From the NCBI RefSeq assembly GCF_024756235.1, contig NZ_JANUGY010000007.1, positions 248,001 to 312,000 of the forward strand: 64,000 bases of DNA. Reading direction: 5' to 3'. The position numbers and the translations under genes were made by a program. Each line of letters opens with the position of its first letter. The first letter of the stretch is position 1. The stretch comes from Massilia kyonggiensis. GTDB lineage: Bacteria; Pseudomonadota; Gammaproteobacteria; Burkholderiales; Burkholderiaceae_D. Of this stretch, positions 8,282 through 16,175 are shown in pieces. The notes under the pieces were generated by a model. That model did not search any database. It worked only from the letters and a program-made list of their open reading frames with translations, and was not told the DNA's origin.

Positions 8282-9451
8282 ATGTTTTCGCATATTTTTG
8301 CCAAAGCCGCGTTCACATTGGCGGCCGGCGCTTTAATGATTGCGCCGCTGACAGCACGTGCCCAGCAACAGGACACAGGAGAAGTGACATTAGGCTTCGA
8401 CGGTTTGCCGGACTTGTCGGCGAACGTGGGAGATTTTGGCGTCAGTTTTACTGGGGCAAGCGTCCTGCAATGCGGCAGTTCCTTGAATTGCAGCGCATAT
8501 CCGCCATTCTCGGGCAGGAACATCATTTATGACACCCCCGGTTTCGGCGGCGTTATTACCGCTGTATTCGATCCTACGGTAGCGGGAAATGTACGCAAAG
8601 TGAGCGCCCGTATCACCGGTAACCGAAGCATTACGATGACGGCGTTTGATGTCAACAAAAAGGTGCTGGGAACGATCAGTACCGGAGGATCGAATTATGT
8701 CGGCTCGGGAACCGGCCTGCCGGCGAATATGTTATTGACGATAACAGTACCAAGCGGGCAACTACCTGTCACGTCAGTCACATTCCACGATTCAGGTAAT
8801 ACGTTCACGATCGACGACTTCACTTTTACCAAGGGTAAAACCGTGATGCTGGACGCCGGTCACGGCCAGATCAAGGTCGGGAATGTCTTTAAATATCAGC
8901 GCCCGGCGACCGCTACCTATCAGCTCTACGAAGATAATCTCACCCTCGACATGGCGCAAAGCGCGAAGACCGAGCTGGAAAAGAACTACGGTGTCATGAT
9001 GACGAGGTCGGGGACGACGGCGCCGTTTGCCCCGGCCAACTGTGGCGTGCCGTGCAATATCGATCTGGACAAGAGAAAGGAGTTGGCCGAGAAATATGAA
9101 GTGGACGTATTTGTTTCTCTTCACACGAACGCATCGGCCGATAAAAAAGCCAACGGCGCCGAGGGTTTTTATCGGGGCGCGGGCAACCAGTCATCGGATC
9201 TGGCTTCTCGTCTTGTTGCGGGAGTGTCGGGCGCGGGAGTAGCGAATCGCGGGTCGAAGGCATTTTCCTATCGAGTGCTGAGTACGACCATGTCGAACAG
9301 CCTGGTTGAAATAGCTTTTCACACCAACTCCCAACTGGCCGCCGGGCAGTCCGTCACTGACGAGTTCCGTCTCAGTACCGCGAGTTTCAAAGGATCGGTC
9401 GGCAGTGCGATCGCCAAAGCGGTCGATGACTTCATCAAAGCGAATCCCTGA
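8282..9451 (+). CDS. secreted N-acetylmuramoyl-L-alanine amidase with an N-terminal beta-rich domain
   Basis: This protein has 389 residues. The signal peptide ends near TARA (about residue 28). Residues about 30-180 form a beta-rich, Gly/Ser/Thr-rich domain opening with LGFDGLPD, of a kind often seen in PEP-CTERM surface proteins. Residues about 185-385 are an Amidase_3 domain with the expected zinc ligands His194 (DAGHG), Glu217 and His281 (SLHTNA), and catalytic Glu343 (VEIAF). It should cleave the MurNAc-L-Ala bond of peptidoglycan outside the cytoplasm. GGAAGGAACGAT precedes the ATG and fixes the start. It is first in a three-gene operon behind a sigma-54 site. Base composition is lower in GC than the flanks. 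Confidence 0.88.
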   Translation: MFSHIFAKAAFTLAAGALMIAPLTARAQQQDTGEVTLGFDGLPDLSANVGDFGVSFTGASVLQCGSSLNCSAYPPFSGRNIIYDTPGFGGVITAVFDPTVAGNVRKVSARITGNRSITMTAFDVNKKVLGTISTGGSNYVGSGTGLPANMLLTITVPSGQLPVTSVTFHDSGNTFTIDDFTFTKGKTVMLDAGHGQIKVGNVFKYQRPATATYQLYEDNLTLDMAQSAKTELEKNYGVMMTRSGTTAPFAPANCGVPCNIDLDKRKELAEKYEVDVFVSLHTNASADKKANGAEGFYRGAGNQSSDLASRLVAGVSGAGVANRGSKAFSYRVLSTTMSNSLVEIAFHTNSQLAAGQSVTDEFRLSTASFKGSVGSAIAKAVDDFIKANP

Positions 9452-9462
9452 AGGAGCTGGAA

Positions 9463-10551
9463 ATGGTTAATCATCGCACGTTAACATGCCTTCTTCTGTC
9501 AGCCTCGGCGGTAACAGCGCAGGCCCAGGATCCTGACGAGCGCACGGGGCCGTCAGTTTCGTTTCCTGCAGTCTCTCCGGACGGGCAAAAGATCGTCTTC
9601 GTGTCGGATGCCGGCGCCAGCAAGGATATCTGGATCGTCAACCGGGACGGCAGTAACGTCCGTCCGTTGATCAATTGGAGCGGCTCCGACGAACTGGCTC
9701 CCGATTGGTCGCCCGACGGGAAAATCCTTGCGTTTGCCTCGACGCGGAATGGCGGTAAATTGAATATCTGGGCAACCGATCAAAACGGTGCGAATCCCAG
9801 GCAGCTTACCAGCGGCGGCGCCAACAATAGCCAGCCCCGTTACTCGCCGGATGGTGCACGCATCGCCTTCACATCCGACCGTACAGGTAAGCGGGAATTA
9901 TGGATCATGAATGCCGACGGAACCGGACAGCACTCGGTCGGGTTGATTTCAAAGAAAGTGAGCGATCCGACATGGTCCCCCGATGGATCGGAAATTGCCT
10001 ATGTGGGATGCAGCGCAGGAACCTGCAACTTGTATGCGATTACCGCGGACGGCGCACGATCCAGGCAAATCACGTTTGGCCAGGCTAACGATTGGCAGCC
10101 GCACTGGAGCAGCTGGGGGATCGTTTTTGCGTCCGACCGGGACGGTCTGCAATCGATATGGGTAGTCGGAGGGACCGGCTCGGGAATACGAAGCTTCACG
10201 AACCCCGGCCCGACAGGAGATATGTATCCGCGCTGGGACAAGACCGGCGGGGCATATTTCAGCCGGGCAGGCCTGGACACGGAGTCTGCGGGTTCGAATA
10301 TGTGGTACACCAATGGGCAAGGCGCCGAGAAGCGCATCACGAACATCCAGGGTACTTTCATGAACGGCGATGCGAACGGGGATGGCAAGACGGATTGCGC
10401 GGATCTGGAACTCGTCAAGAAATCGTTCGGTGCCCGGACCGGGCAGGGTTCGTACGATACGCGAGCCGATCTGAACGGCGACGGTATCGTGGATCTAAGG
10501 GATCTGACAATCGTCTCGAAAGGATTGTCGAGCGGAATTACATGCAAATGA
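9463..10551 (+). CDS. secreted TolB-like beta-propeller protein with C-terminal type I dockerin
   Basis: This exported protein has 362 residues. The signal peptide ends near VTAQA. About six PD40/TolB-type blades follow, each with the SPDGxxIxF pattern, at residues about 25-290. The end, residues about 301-362, is a type I dockerin. It has two calcium loops of the form DxNxDGxxxxxD, beginning at Asp303 (DANGDGKTDCAD) and Asp336 (DLNGDGIVDLRD), each followed by a short helix. Dockerins bind cohesins, and the next gene encodes a cohesin domain. GGAGCTGGAA precedes the ATG, 12 bases after the amidase stop. No catalytic residues are evident; a binding or scaffold role is inferred. Confidence 0.9.
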   Translation: MVNHRTLTCLLLSASAVTAQAQDPDERTGPSVSFPAVSPDGQKIVFVSDAGASKDIWIVNRDGSNVRPLINWSGSDELAPDWSPDGKILAFASTRNGGKLNIWATDQNGANPRQLTSGGANNSQPRYSPDGARIAFTSDRTGKRELWIMNADGTGQHSVGLISKKVSDPTWSPDGSEIAYVGCSAGTCNLYAITADGARSRQITFGQANDWQPHWSSWGIVFASDRDGLQSIWVVGGTGSGIRSFTNPGPTGDMYPRWDKTGGAYFSRAGLDTESAGSNMWYTNGQGAEKRITNIQGTFMNGDANGDGKTDCADLELVKKSFGARTGQGSYDTRADLNGDGIVDLRDLTIVSKGLSSGITCK

Positions 10552-10576
10552 CATTCGTTTAAAAAGGGGAAATATC

Positions 10577-11173
10577 ATGAGTATATGGCGTGGAATCCTG
10601 GTTCTGCTGCTCGTACTGTCGTCTCCGTGTCATGCCGCCGTGATCAGCGTCGTGCCGCATGCGGCCGAGGTGGCGCCCGGCGAATCGTTTGCCGTGGATA
10701 TCAGTATTGCCGACGTGAGTGACCTGTACGGCTTCCAATTCAGTCTCGATTTTTCACCCGGCACGCTGGGCGTCCTGCATGCGGATGAAGGCGCATTTTT
10801 CTCGACCGGCGGTGGATTTTTCTCGGGGATCATCGACAACGCATCGGGCAAGCTGGATTTCGTCGCCAATACGATTCTCGGGCCAGGCCCAGGCCTGAGC
10901 GGTGGCGGCGTGCTCGCGACGATAACGTTCAATGCGCTCGCCGCAGGCAATGGCGAAATATCGGTTTCAGACCTGCTGCTGCTGAATTCAGACCTGGAGG
11001 ACATCTCCGTCGACAGCCTCGATGCCGCCGAGGTGGTGGTCAGGGGCGCACCGGTTGATGAGCCGCATATCCTGCTTCTGATGTCGCTAGGGGTGTTATC
11101 GATGCGTTTTATGAAACGCAAGACTGCCGGAGACCTCCGACAGGCGTCAGGCATTGGAACGGGAAGGGAATAA
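10577..11173 (+). CDS. cohesin-domain surface protein with PEP-CTERM-like anchor
   Basis: This exported protein has 198 residues. The signal peptide ends at CHAA. Residues about 22-155 form a cohesin-like beta-sandwich (VAPGESFAVDISI, LYGFQFSLDFSP, GGGVLATITFNA), as in type I cohesins that dock dockerins. The C-terminus carries DEPH, one hydrophobic helix (about 168-182) and a basic MKRK cluster, so it has the PEP-CTERM tripartite plan with DEP in place of PEP. It may therefore be an exosortase/archaeosortase-like substrate or simply membrane-anchored. It lies 25 bases after the dockerin gene behind AAAGGGGAAA and is very likely its partner. Confidence 0.85.
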   Translation: MSIWRGILVLLLVLSSPCHAAVISVVPHAAEVAPGESFAVDISIADVSDLYGFQFSLDFSPGTLGVLHADEGAFFSTGGGFFSGIIDNASGKLDFVANTILGPGPGLSGGGVLATITFNALAAGNGEISVSDLLLLNSDLEDISVDSLDAAEVVVRGAPVDEPHILLLMSLGVLSMRFMKRKTAGDLRQASGIGTGRE

Positions 11174-11178
11174 ATCGA

Positions 11179-11265
11179 TGGTGCCCGGAGCCGGGATCGA
11201 ACCGGCACGCCATCGCTGGCACGGGATTTTAAGTCCCGGGTGTCTACCAGTTTCACCATCCGGGC
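11179..11265 (-). tRNA. tRNA-Leu (anticodon UAA)
   Basis: The minus strand folds as a class II tRNA. The acceptor stem GCCCGGA pairs with TCCGGGC, the D-arm is typical, and the anticodon loop CTTAAAATC carries TAA. A variable arm follows, then the T-loop GGTTCGATCC. The 3' CCA is encoded (11179-11181). Its 3' end faces the lower-GC cohesin operon five bases away. Confidence 0.95.
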
Positions 11266-11303
11266 AGCGGGCAGGATTCTAGCACAGCCAGACCCGTTCA
11301 GGG

Positions 11304-11573
11304 TCAAAAATGCAATGTTGGCTTGTCCGCGCCCGGCCACCGATGGGCCGACCCGAAGGGGCGCACGAGTGCTGCTGCGGCGGCCACCAGCACGTGGGGT
11401 GGACGCGCCCCCAGCCGCCGTCCCGCAGGACGCGTCAGCACACGCAGCGCGACGTCGAACGGCACGCCATCCTCGTACAGCAGGCGCGCGGCGTGCGCGA
11501 TGCCATGTTGGGGGCTGCCGTTCAACACGGCATCGATGAACATGGCGGAGATACGGTCATGGCGGCGATTCAT
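11304..11573 (-). CDS. small conserved-looking protein, function unknown
   Basis: The protein is 89 residues with no signal peptide or membrane segment. The first half (MNRRHDRISAMFIDAVLNG, then LLYEDGVPFDVALRVL) looks like a compact helical domain with normal amino-acid composition. The second half is Ala/Pro/Arg-rich. GGGAG precedes two tandem ATGs and the second is better spaced. It lies between the tRNA and the ParB-like gene, divergent from the latter. I do not recognise the family. Confidence 0.55.
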   Translation of the reverse strand: MNRRHDRISAMFIDAVLNGSPQHGIAHAARLLYEDGVPFDVALRVLTRPAGRRLGARPPHVLVAAAAALVRPFGSAHRWPGADKPTLHF

Positions 11574-11720
11574 CATGCGCTCCCGATGGCTGAGTCCGTT
11601 TCATTGTGCGCCGATCCGGCCAAAGTTTCCATTCAACATGCATGATGCGTGCCGGCCGGCGGCGCATGGTGTAGCATGCGGGGCGATACGCCCGCGGCCG
11701 CCGTTGCCGCGGCAGGAAAC

Positions 11721-12530
11721 ATGCAAGGACAGACTTTGAATATCACGATCAACGAGGAACTCCGCTCTTTCATCGATCCCCTCACACCCGTCGAATACGC
11801 GGCGCTCGAGCGCAGCCTGCTGGCCGACGGCTGCCGCGACGCACTCGTGCTGTGGCGCGACGTCCTGATCGACGGGCATAACCGCTACGACATCTGCACG
11901 AAGCACGGCATCCCGTTCCGCACCGTCAACAACGACAAGTTCGACTCGCTCGAAGACGTCATGCTGTGGGTCATCGACAATAATCTCGCGCGCCGCAGCG
12001 TCTCGGACTTCCAGCGTGGCATGCTCGCGCTGCGCAAGAAGGAAATCGTCGCCACGCGCGCCGCCCAGCGTGCCGCCGAGGCACCGCCGGAACAGGCAGC
12101 GCAGGAACCCGCCGACGATCCGGCCGATCCGCCGTGGAGCACCCGCGAAGACGTCGCCAAGGCGGCGCGCGTGTCGGCCAATACGCTGAGCCAGATCGAG
12201 CGCATCCGCAAGACGGCGGCGCCGGAACTGGTCGACGCCGTGCGCAGCGGGACGATTTCCGTCAGCGCCGCCGCCAGCGTCGCGTCGCTCCCGCCGGAAG
12301 CGCAGGTCGCCGCCGTCGCCGGCGGGCGCAAGGAGCTGCAGCAGGCCGCCCGCCAGGTGCGCGAACAGAAGGCCGGCGCCAAGCCGAAGAAGGAAACCGT
12401 GCCCGATTCGCCGGAAGACCAGGTGAAGGCCTTGCGGGCCCAGGTCGGCGAACTGAAAGACCGTGTCGCGACGCTGATGACGGAAAACGAAGTGCTGCGC
12501 CAGAAGCTCGCCGCGCTCGGCGGCGCCTGA
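11721..12530 (+). CDS. orphan ParB/KorB-like DNA-binding protein
   Basis: This 269-residue cytoplasmic protein has a ParB N-terminal-like domain at about residues 8-100, including the DGHNRYDIC nuclease/CTP-site-like region and VIDNNLARR. A helix-turn-helix-like segment at about 135-190 includes VSANTLSQIERI and a SVSAAASVASL helix. The C-terminus has a coiled coil (about 230-265). There is no parA next to it, so this is not a standard partition cassette; a regulatory or nucleoid role is more likely. GGCAGGAAAC precedes the ATG and rules out the longer upstream frame. The acylase gene follows 13 bases later and may be co-transcribed. Confidence 0.82.
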   Translation: MQGQTLNITINEELRSFIDPLTPVEYAALERSLLADGCRDALVLWRDVLIDGHNRYDICTKHGIPFRTVNNDKFDSLEDVMLWVIDNNLARRSVSDFQRGMLALRKKEIVATRAAQRAAEAPPEQAAQEPADDPADPPWSTREDVAKAARVSANTLSQIERIRKTAAPELVDAVRSGTISVSAAASVASLPPEAQVAAVAGGRKELQQAARQVREQKAGAKPKKETVPDSPEDQVKALRAQVGELKDRVATLMTENEVLRQKLAALGGA

Positions 12531-12543
12531 TCGAGGAGTCCTC

Positions 12544-14772
12544 ATGACGATGTCCCGCGCGGCCCCGGTCGCCTTCGCCTGCGCCGCACTGTTCGCGCTC
12601 GCCCGACCCGTGGCCGCATCTGCCACGGCGCCGGTCGCCGCGCACACGCACGCCGCTGTTACGTCCGCCGAGCGCGCGCGCATGCAGGCGCAGGCGCGGC
12701 GCGTGACGATCCTGCGCGACAAATGGGGCATCCCGCACGTGTTCGGCAAGACGGATGCGGACGCAGTGTTCGGCATGCTGTTCGCGCAGGCCGAGGACGA
12801 TTTCAACCGCGTCGAACTCAATTACATCAACGCGCTGGGGCGGCTGGCCGAGGTCGAGGGCGAGAAGGAGATCTGGCGCGACCTGCGCATGAAGCTGTAC
12901 ATCGATCCGGCCGAGCTGAAGGCAAAGTACGCGGAAAGCCCGGCCTGGCTGAAACAGCTGATGGATGCGTACGCGGATGGCCTGAACTGGTATCTCGTCA
13001 CGCATCCGCACGTGAAGCCGAAGCTGATCACGCGCTTCGAGCCGTGGATGGCGCTCGCGTTCAGCGAGGGCAGCATCGGCGGCGACATCGAGACCATCGA
13101 CCTGAAGGCACTGCAGGCGTTCTACGGCGCGGCACCGGCGCCCGCCGTCGCGCTGGCGGACAAGGGGTTCGATCCGGAGCCGCGCGGCTCGAACGGCTTC
13201 GCCATCGCGCCGCGCCTCACGGCCGGCGGCCATGCCCTCTTGATGATCAATCCGCACACGTCGTTCTACTTCCGCCCCGAGATCCACATGGCGAGCGAAG
13301 AGGGCCTGAACGCGTACGGCGCCGTCACATGGGGCCAGTTCTTCATCTACCAGGGCTTCAACGACCGCATCGGCTGGATGCACACGTCGGGCGGCGGCGA
13401 CGTCATCGACGAGTACCTGGAAACGGTGGAGGGGCGCGACGGCAGATTCGTCTACAAATACGGCGGCGCAGAACGCGCCGTGCGCACGAAGACGATCGCG
13501 CTGCCGTACAAGACCGCGAACGGCATGGCGACGCGCACCGTCACCGCGTACTTCACGCACCACGGTCCCGTCATCCGCGAACAGGACGGCAAGTGGGTGG
13601 CGGTGCGCATGATGGACGATCCGATGCACGCGCTGATGCAGTCGTACGGCCGCACGAAGGCGCGCGACTACGCGGCGTTCCGCAAGGTGATGGACCTGCG
13701 CACGAATTCGTCCAACAACACGGTGTATGCGGACGCGGACGGCAATATCGCCTACTTCCACGGCAATTTCATCCCGCGCCGCGACCCCCGTTTCGACTGG
13801 ACGAAGCCCGTCGACGGCAGCGATCCGGCCACCGAGTGGAAGGGGCTGCACGCCGTCGACGAGACGATCACGCTGTTCAATCCGGGCAGCGGCTATATCT
13901 CGAACACGAACAACTGGCCGTGCACGGGCTTCGGCGCGAGCAGCCCGGATTGCGCGAAGTACCCCGCGTACATGTGGTCGCTGCCGCAGAATCCGCGCGG
14001 CGTCCACGCGGAGCGCGTGCTGCACGATGCGCGCGGCCTCACGCTCGATGGCCTCATCGCGAAGGCGTACGACAGCTACCTGACGGCGTTCGAGCCGCTC
14101 GTCCCGGCCGTCGTCAAGGATTGGGAAGCGCTGCCGGACGGCGATCCGCTGAAGGCACGGCTGGCCGACCAGGTCGCGTTGCTGCGCGGCTGGGACTTGC
14201 GCTCCTCGACGGCGTCCGTGCCCACGTCGCTGGCCGTGTACTGGGGCCAGGACATGGTCGCGCAGGCATCAAACCGCGCGAAGGCGCAGCGCGTACCGGT
14301 GATCGATTTCGTGCAGACGCGGCTGACGCCGCAGGAGCGGTTGGATGCGCTGGCGCGCGCCAGCGACAAGCTGCAGGCGGACTTCGGCAGCTGGAAGACG
14401 CCGTGGGGCGAGATCAACCGGTTCCAGCGCCTGTCCGGCGCCATCGACCAGCAGTACGACGACAGCAAGCCGAGCCTGCCGGTCGGTTTCACGTCGGCCA
14501 ATTGGGGCTCGCTGGCGTCGTTCGGCATGACGGGCAAGCAGACGACGAAGCGCATCTACGGCGACCGCGGCAACAGCTTCGTTGCGGCGGTCGAGTTCGG
14601 TCCGCGTGTGCGGGCGAAGAGCATCCTGGCCGGCGGCGAAAGCGGGGATCCGAAGTCGCCCCATTTCATGGACCAGGCCGCGATGTACAGCCGCGGCGAT
14701 TTCAAGGACGTCCTTTACTACAAGGAAGATATCGAGAAACACCTCGAGCGCAAATATCATCCGGGCGAATAA
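12544..14772 (+). CDS. periplasmic penicillin-acylase/AHL-acylase family Ntn hydrolase
   Basis: This precursor has 742 residues and a signal peptide (cleavage near VAASA). The family matures autocatalytically into alpha and beta chains. Here the predicted nucleophile is Ser216 in RGSNGF, giving an alpha chain of about 190 residues and a beta chain of about 527. The oxyanion Asn lies in SSNNTVYADADGNI. Members hydrolyse amide-linked acyl groups from beta-lactams, acyl-homoserine lactones or acylated peptides; the sequence alone does not fix which. It acts in the periplasm. It follows the ParB-like gene by 13 bases with a GAGGAG-type site. Confidence 0.9.
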   Translation: MTMSRAAPVAFACAALFALARPVAASATAPVAAHTHAAVTSAERARMQAQARRVTILRDKWGIPHVFGKTDADAVFGMLFAQAEDDFNRVELNYINALGRLAEVEGEKEIWRDLRMKLYIDPAELKAKYAESPAWLKQLMDAYADGLNWYLVTHPHVKPKLITRFEPWMALAFSEGSIGGDIETIDLKALQAFYGAAPAPAVALADKGFDPEPRGSNGFAIAPRLTAGGHALLMINPHTSFYFRPEIHMASEEGLNAYGAVTWGQFFIYQGFNDRIGWMHTSGGGDVIDEYLETVEGRDGRFVYKYGGAERAVRTKTIALPYKTANGMATRTVTAYFTHHGPVIREQDGKWVAVRMMDDPMHALMQSYGRTKARDYAAFRKVMDLRTNSSNNTVYADADGNIAYFHGNFIPRRDPRFDWTKPVDGSDPATEWKGLHAVDETITLFNPGSGYISNTNNWPCTGFGASSPDCAKYPAYMWSLPQNPRGVHAERVLHDARGLTLDGLIAKAYDSYLTAFEPLVPAVVKDWEALPDGDPLKARLADQVALLRGWDLRSSTASVPTSLAVYWGQDMVAQASNRAKAQRVPVIDFVQTRLTPQERLDALARASDKLQADFGSWKTPWGEINRFQRLSGAIDQQYDDSKPSLPVGFTSANWGSLASFGMTGKQTTKRIYGDRGNSFVAAVEFGPRVRAKSILAGGESGDPKSPHFMDQAAMYSRGDFKDVLYYKEDIEKHLERKYHPGE

Positions 14773-14900
14773 ACGCCCCGCGCACGTTATACGCAACGCA
14801 AAGCGGGGCCTAAATGCCGGTCCCGACAAATATGCAACCTGCATTCCTCGTTCTACTTGAGGCGGCCATGTGGCTACCCAACGAACCCAAGGAGTGAACC

Positions 14901-15527
14901 GTGCATATTCCCTCGCTGTCGTCCCTGAAACCGCTTTGTCTTGCTGCCGTGCTGTGCGCTGCGACCAGCGCCCAGGCCGGCATCACCGTCTACACATCCG
15001 AAAGCGCCTTCCTGAGCGCCGTTTCTGCCCCCGGCGTCGACAGCTTCGACGACCTGACGATCGCCGCCTACGGCGACACTGTCTACCGCAACGCCGGCAC
15101 CTACGACTATCAGGCCTATTCCGACACCGGCATCTGGGGCGCGGGCGGCCCGTCCGATTTCTGGCTGTCGAACAATGCCCGGCTGAATCCCATCGTGTTC
15201 TCGAACTTCAGCGGCGGCGTGAGCGCGTTTGGCGGCAATTTCTTCGCGTCTGATGTCAACGGGCAGTTCGTGCCGGACGGTACCATCGTGCTGACGGCCG
15301 CCGACGGCGGCTCCATGACCTATACGATCGACGGCGCGACGACCTCGTCGTTCGTCGGCTTCGTGTCGACGTCGCCGCTGACCTCGGTCTCGCTGGGCAC
15401 GGATGGCGGCGGGTACTGGCCGACGGCGAACAATGTCGTGCTGGCGGTGCCGGAACCGGCCACGTACGGCATGATGCTGGCGGGCGTGACCCTGCTGGGG
15501 CTCGCGGCAAGGCGCCGGCGCCGCTGA
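14901..15527 (+). CDS. PEP-CTERM surface protein
   Basis: This exported protein has 208 residues: a signal peptide ending SAQA, a beta-rich Gly/Ser/Asp domain, and a classical PEP-CTERM tail. The tail is VPEPATYG, then a hydrophobic helix, then ARRRRR. Such tails are recognised by exosortase (EpsH/XrtA-type) at the membrane and usually go with exopolysaccharide and floc formation. No exosortase is in this window. It starts at a GTG with AAGGAG upstream. The domain begins with TVYTSESAFLSAV, as in many PEP-CTERM proteins of this group. The ligand or function is unknown. Confidence 0.92.
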   Translation: MHIPSLSSLKPLCLAAVLCAATSAQAGITVYTSESAFLSAVSAPGVDSFDDLTIAAYGDTVYRNAGTYDYQAYSDTGIWGAGGPSDFWLSNNARLNPIVFSNFSGGVSAFGGNFFASDVNGQFVPDGTIVLTAADGGSMTYTIDGATTSSFVGFVSTSPLTSVSLGTDGGGYWPTANNVVLAVPEPATYGMMLAGVTLLGLAARRRRR

Positions 15528-15563
15528 CGCCGGCCGCTGCCCTGGCGCCGCGCCACGCTGGAT

Positions 15564-15572
15564 TGCTATAAT
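15564..15572 (+). promoter_or_regulatory. extended -10 promoter for tdk
   Basis: TGCTATAAT is a perfect extended -10 element (TGnTATAAT). It lies about 40 bases before the GTG start of the thymidine kinase gene. No good -35 is present, as is usual for extended -10 promoters. Confidence 0.6.
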
Positions 15573-15612
15573 CGGCGGATCGAACAACGGCATTCCAGGG
15601 CAGGACAGGGCA

Positions 15613-16164
15613 GTGGCAAAACTCTATTTCAGGTATTCGGCAATGAACGCGGGCAAGTCGACGTCGTTGCTGCAGGTGGCGCACAACTACGAAGAGCAGG
15701 GCCAGAAGGTCCAGCTGTACACGGCCGCCATCGACGACCGCTATGGCGTCGGCCAGATCACGTCGCGCCTGGGGCCGCAGCGCCAGACCGACGTGTTCGA
15801 CAGGGACACGAATTTCCTGGACAAGGCGCCGGCCGTGTCGTGCGTGCTCGTCGACGAAGCCCAGTTCCTGACGAAGGAGCAGGTCGTGCAGCTTCACCAG
15901 CTGGCGCAGGTGCGCGGCGTGCCCGTCATCTGCTATGGCCTGCGCAGCGATTTCCGCGGCGAGCCTTTCCCCGGCTCCGCGTACCTGCTCGCGCTGGCCG
16001 ACGATATCGAAGAGATCAAGAACATCTGCACCTGCGGAAAGAAAGCGACGATGAACATCCGGGTCGATCCGGAAGGGCGCCGCATCCGCGAGGGCGAGCA
16101 GGTCAGCATCGGCGGCAACGAGAGCTACCGCCAGGCCTGCGGCCGCTGTTTCTACCTGGGCTGA
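15613..16164 (+). CDS. tdk: thymidine kinase
   Basis: This 183-residue cytosolic type II thymidine kinase phosphorylates thymidine to dTMP with ATP in nucleoside salvage. The P-loop is AMNAGKST near the N-terminus, the catalytic carboxylate lies in LVDEAQF, and the lasso/zinc region is CTCGKK plus CGRC near the C-terminus. The thymidine-binding region (FRGEPFPGS) is intact. Length matches the E. coli enzyme. It starts at a GTG about 40 bases downstream of an extended -10 promoter. The M50-like gene follows after 11 bases and is probably co-transcribed. Confidence 0.95.
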   Translation: MAKLYFRYSAMNAGKSTSLLQVAHNYEEQGQKVQLYTAAIDDRYGVGQITSRLGPQRQTDVFDRDTNFLDKAPAVSCVLVDEAQFLTKEQVVQLHQLAQVRGVPVICYGLRSDFRGEPFPGSAYLLALADDIEEIKNICTCGKKATMNIRVDPEGRRIREGEQVSIGGNESYRQACGRCFYLG

Positions 16165-16175
16165 CCTCCGCGGCC

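Noticed and set aside
8131..8532. Short frame overlapping the amidase start
   Set aside because: No ribosome-binding site, and it conflicts with the better-supported amidase signal peptide and start.
11182..11265. Additional tRNA or CRISPR-like features
   Set aside because: Only this one tRNA fold was seen. No regularly spaced repeat array is present anywhere in the window.
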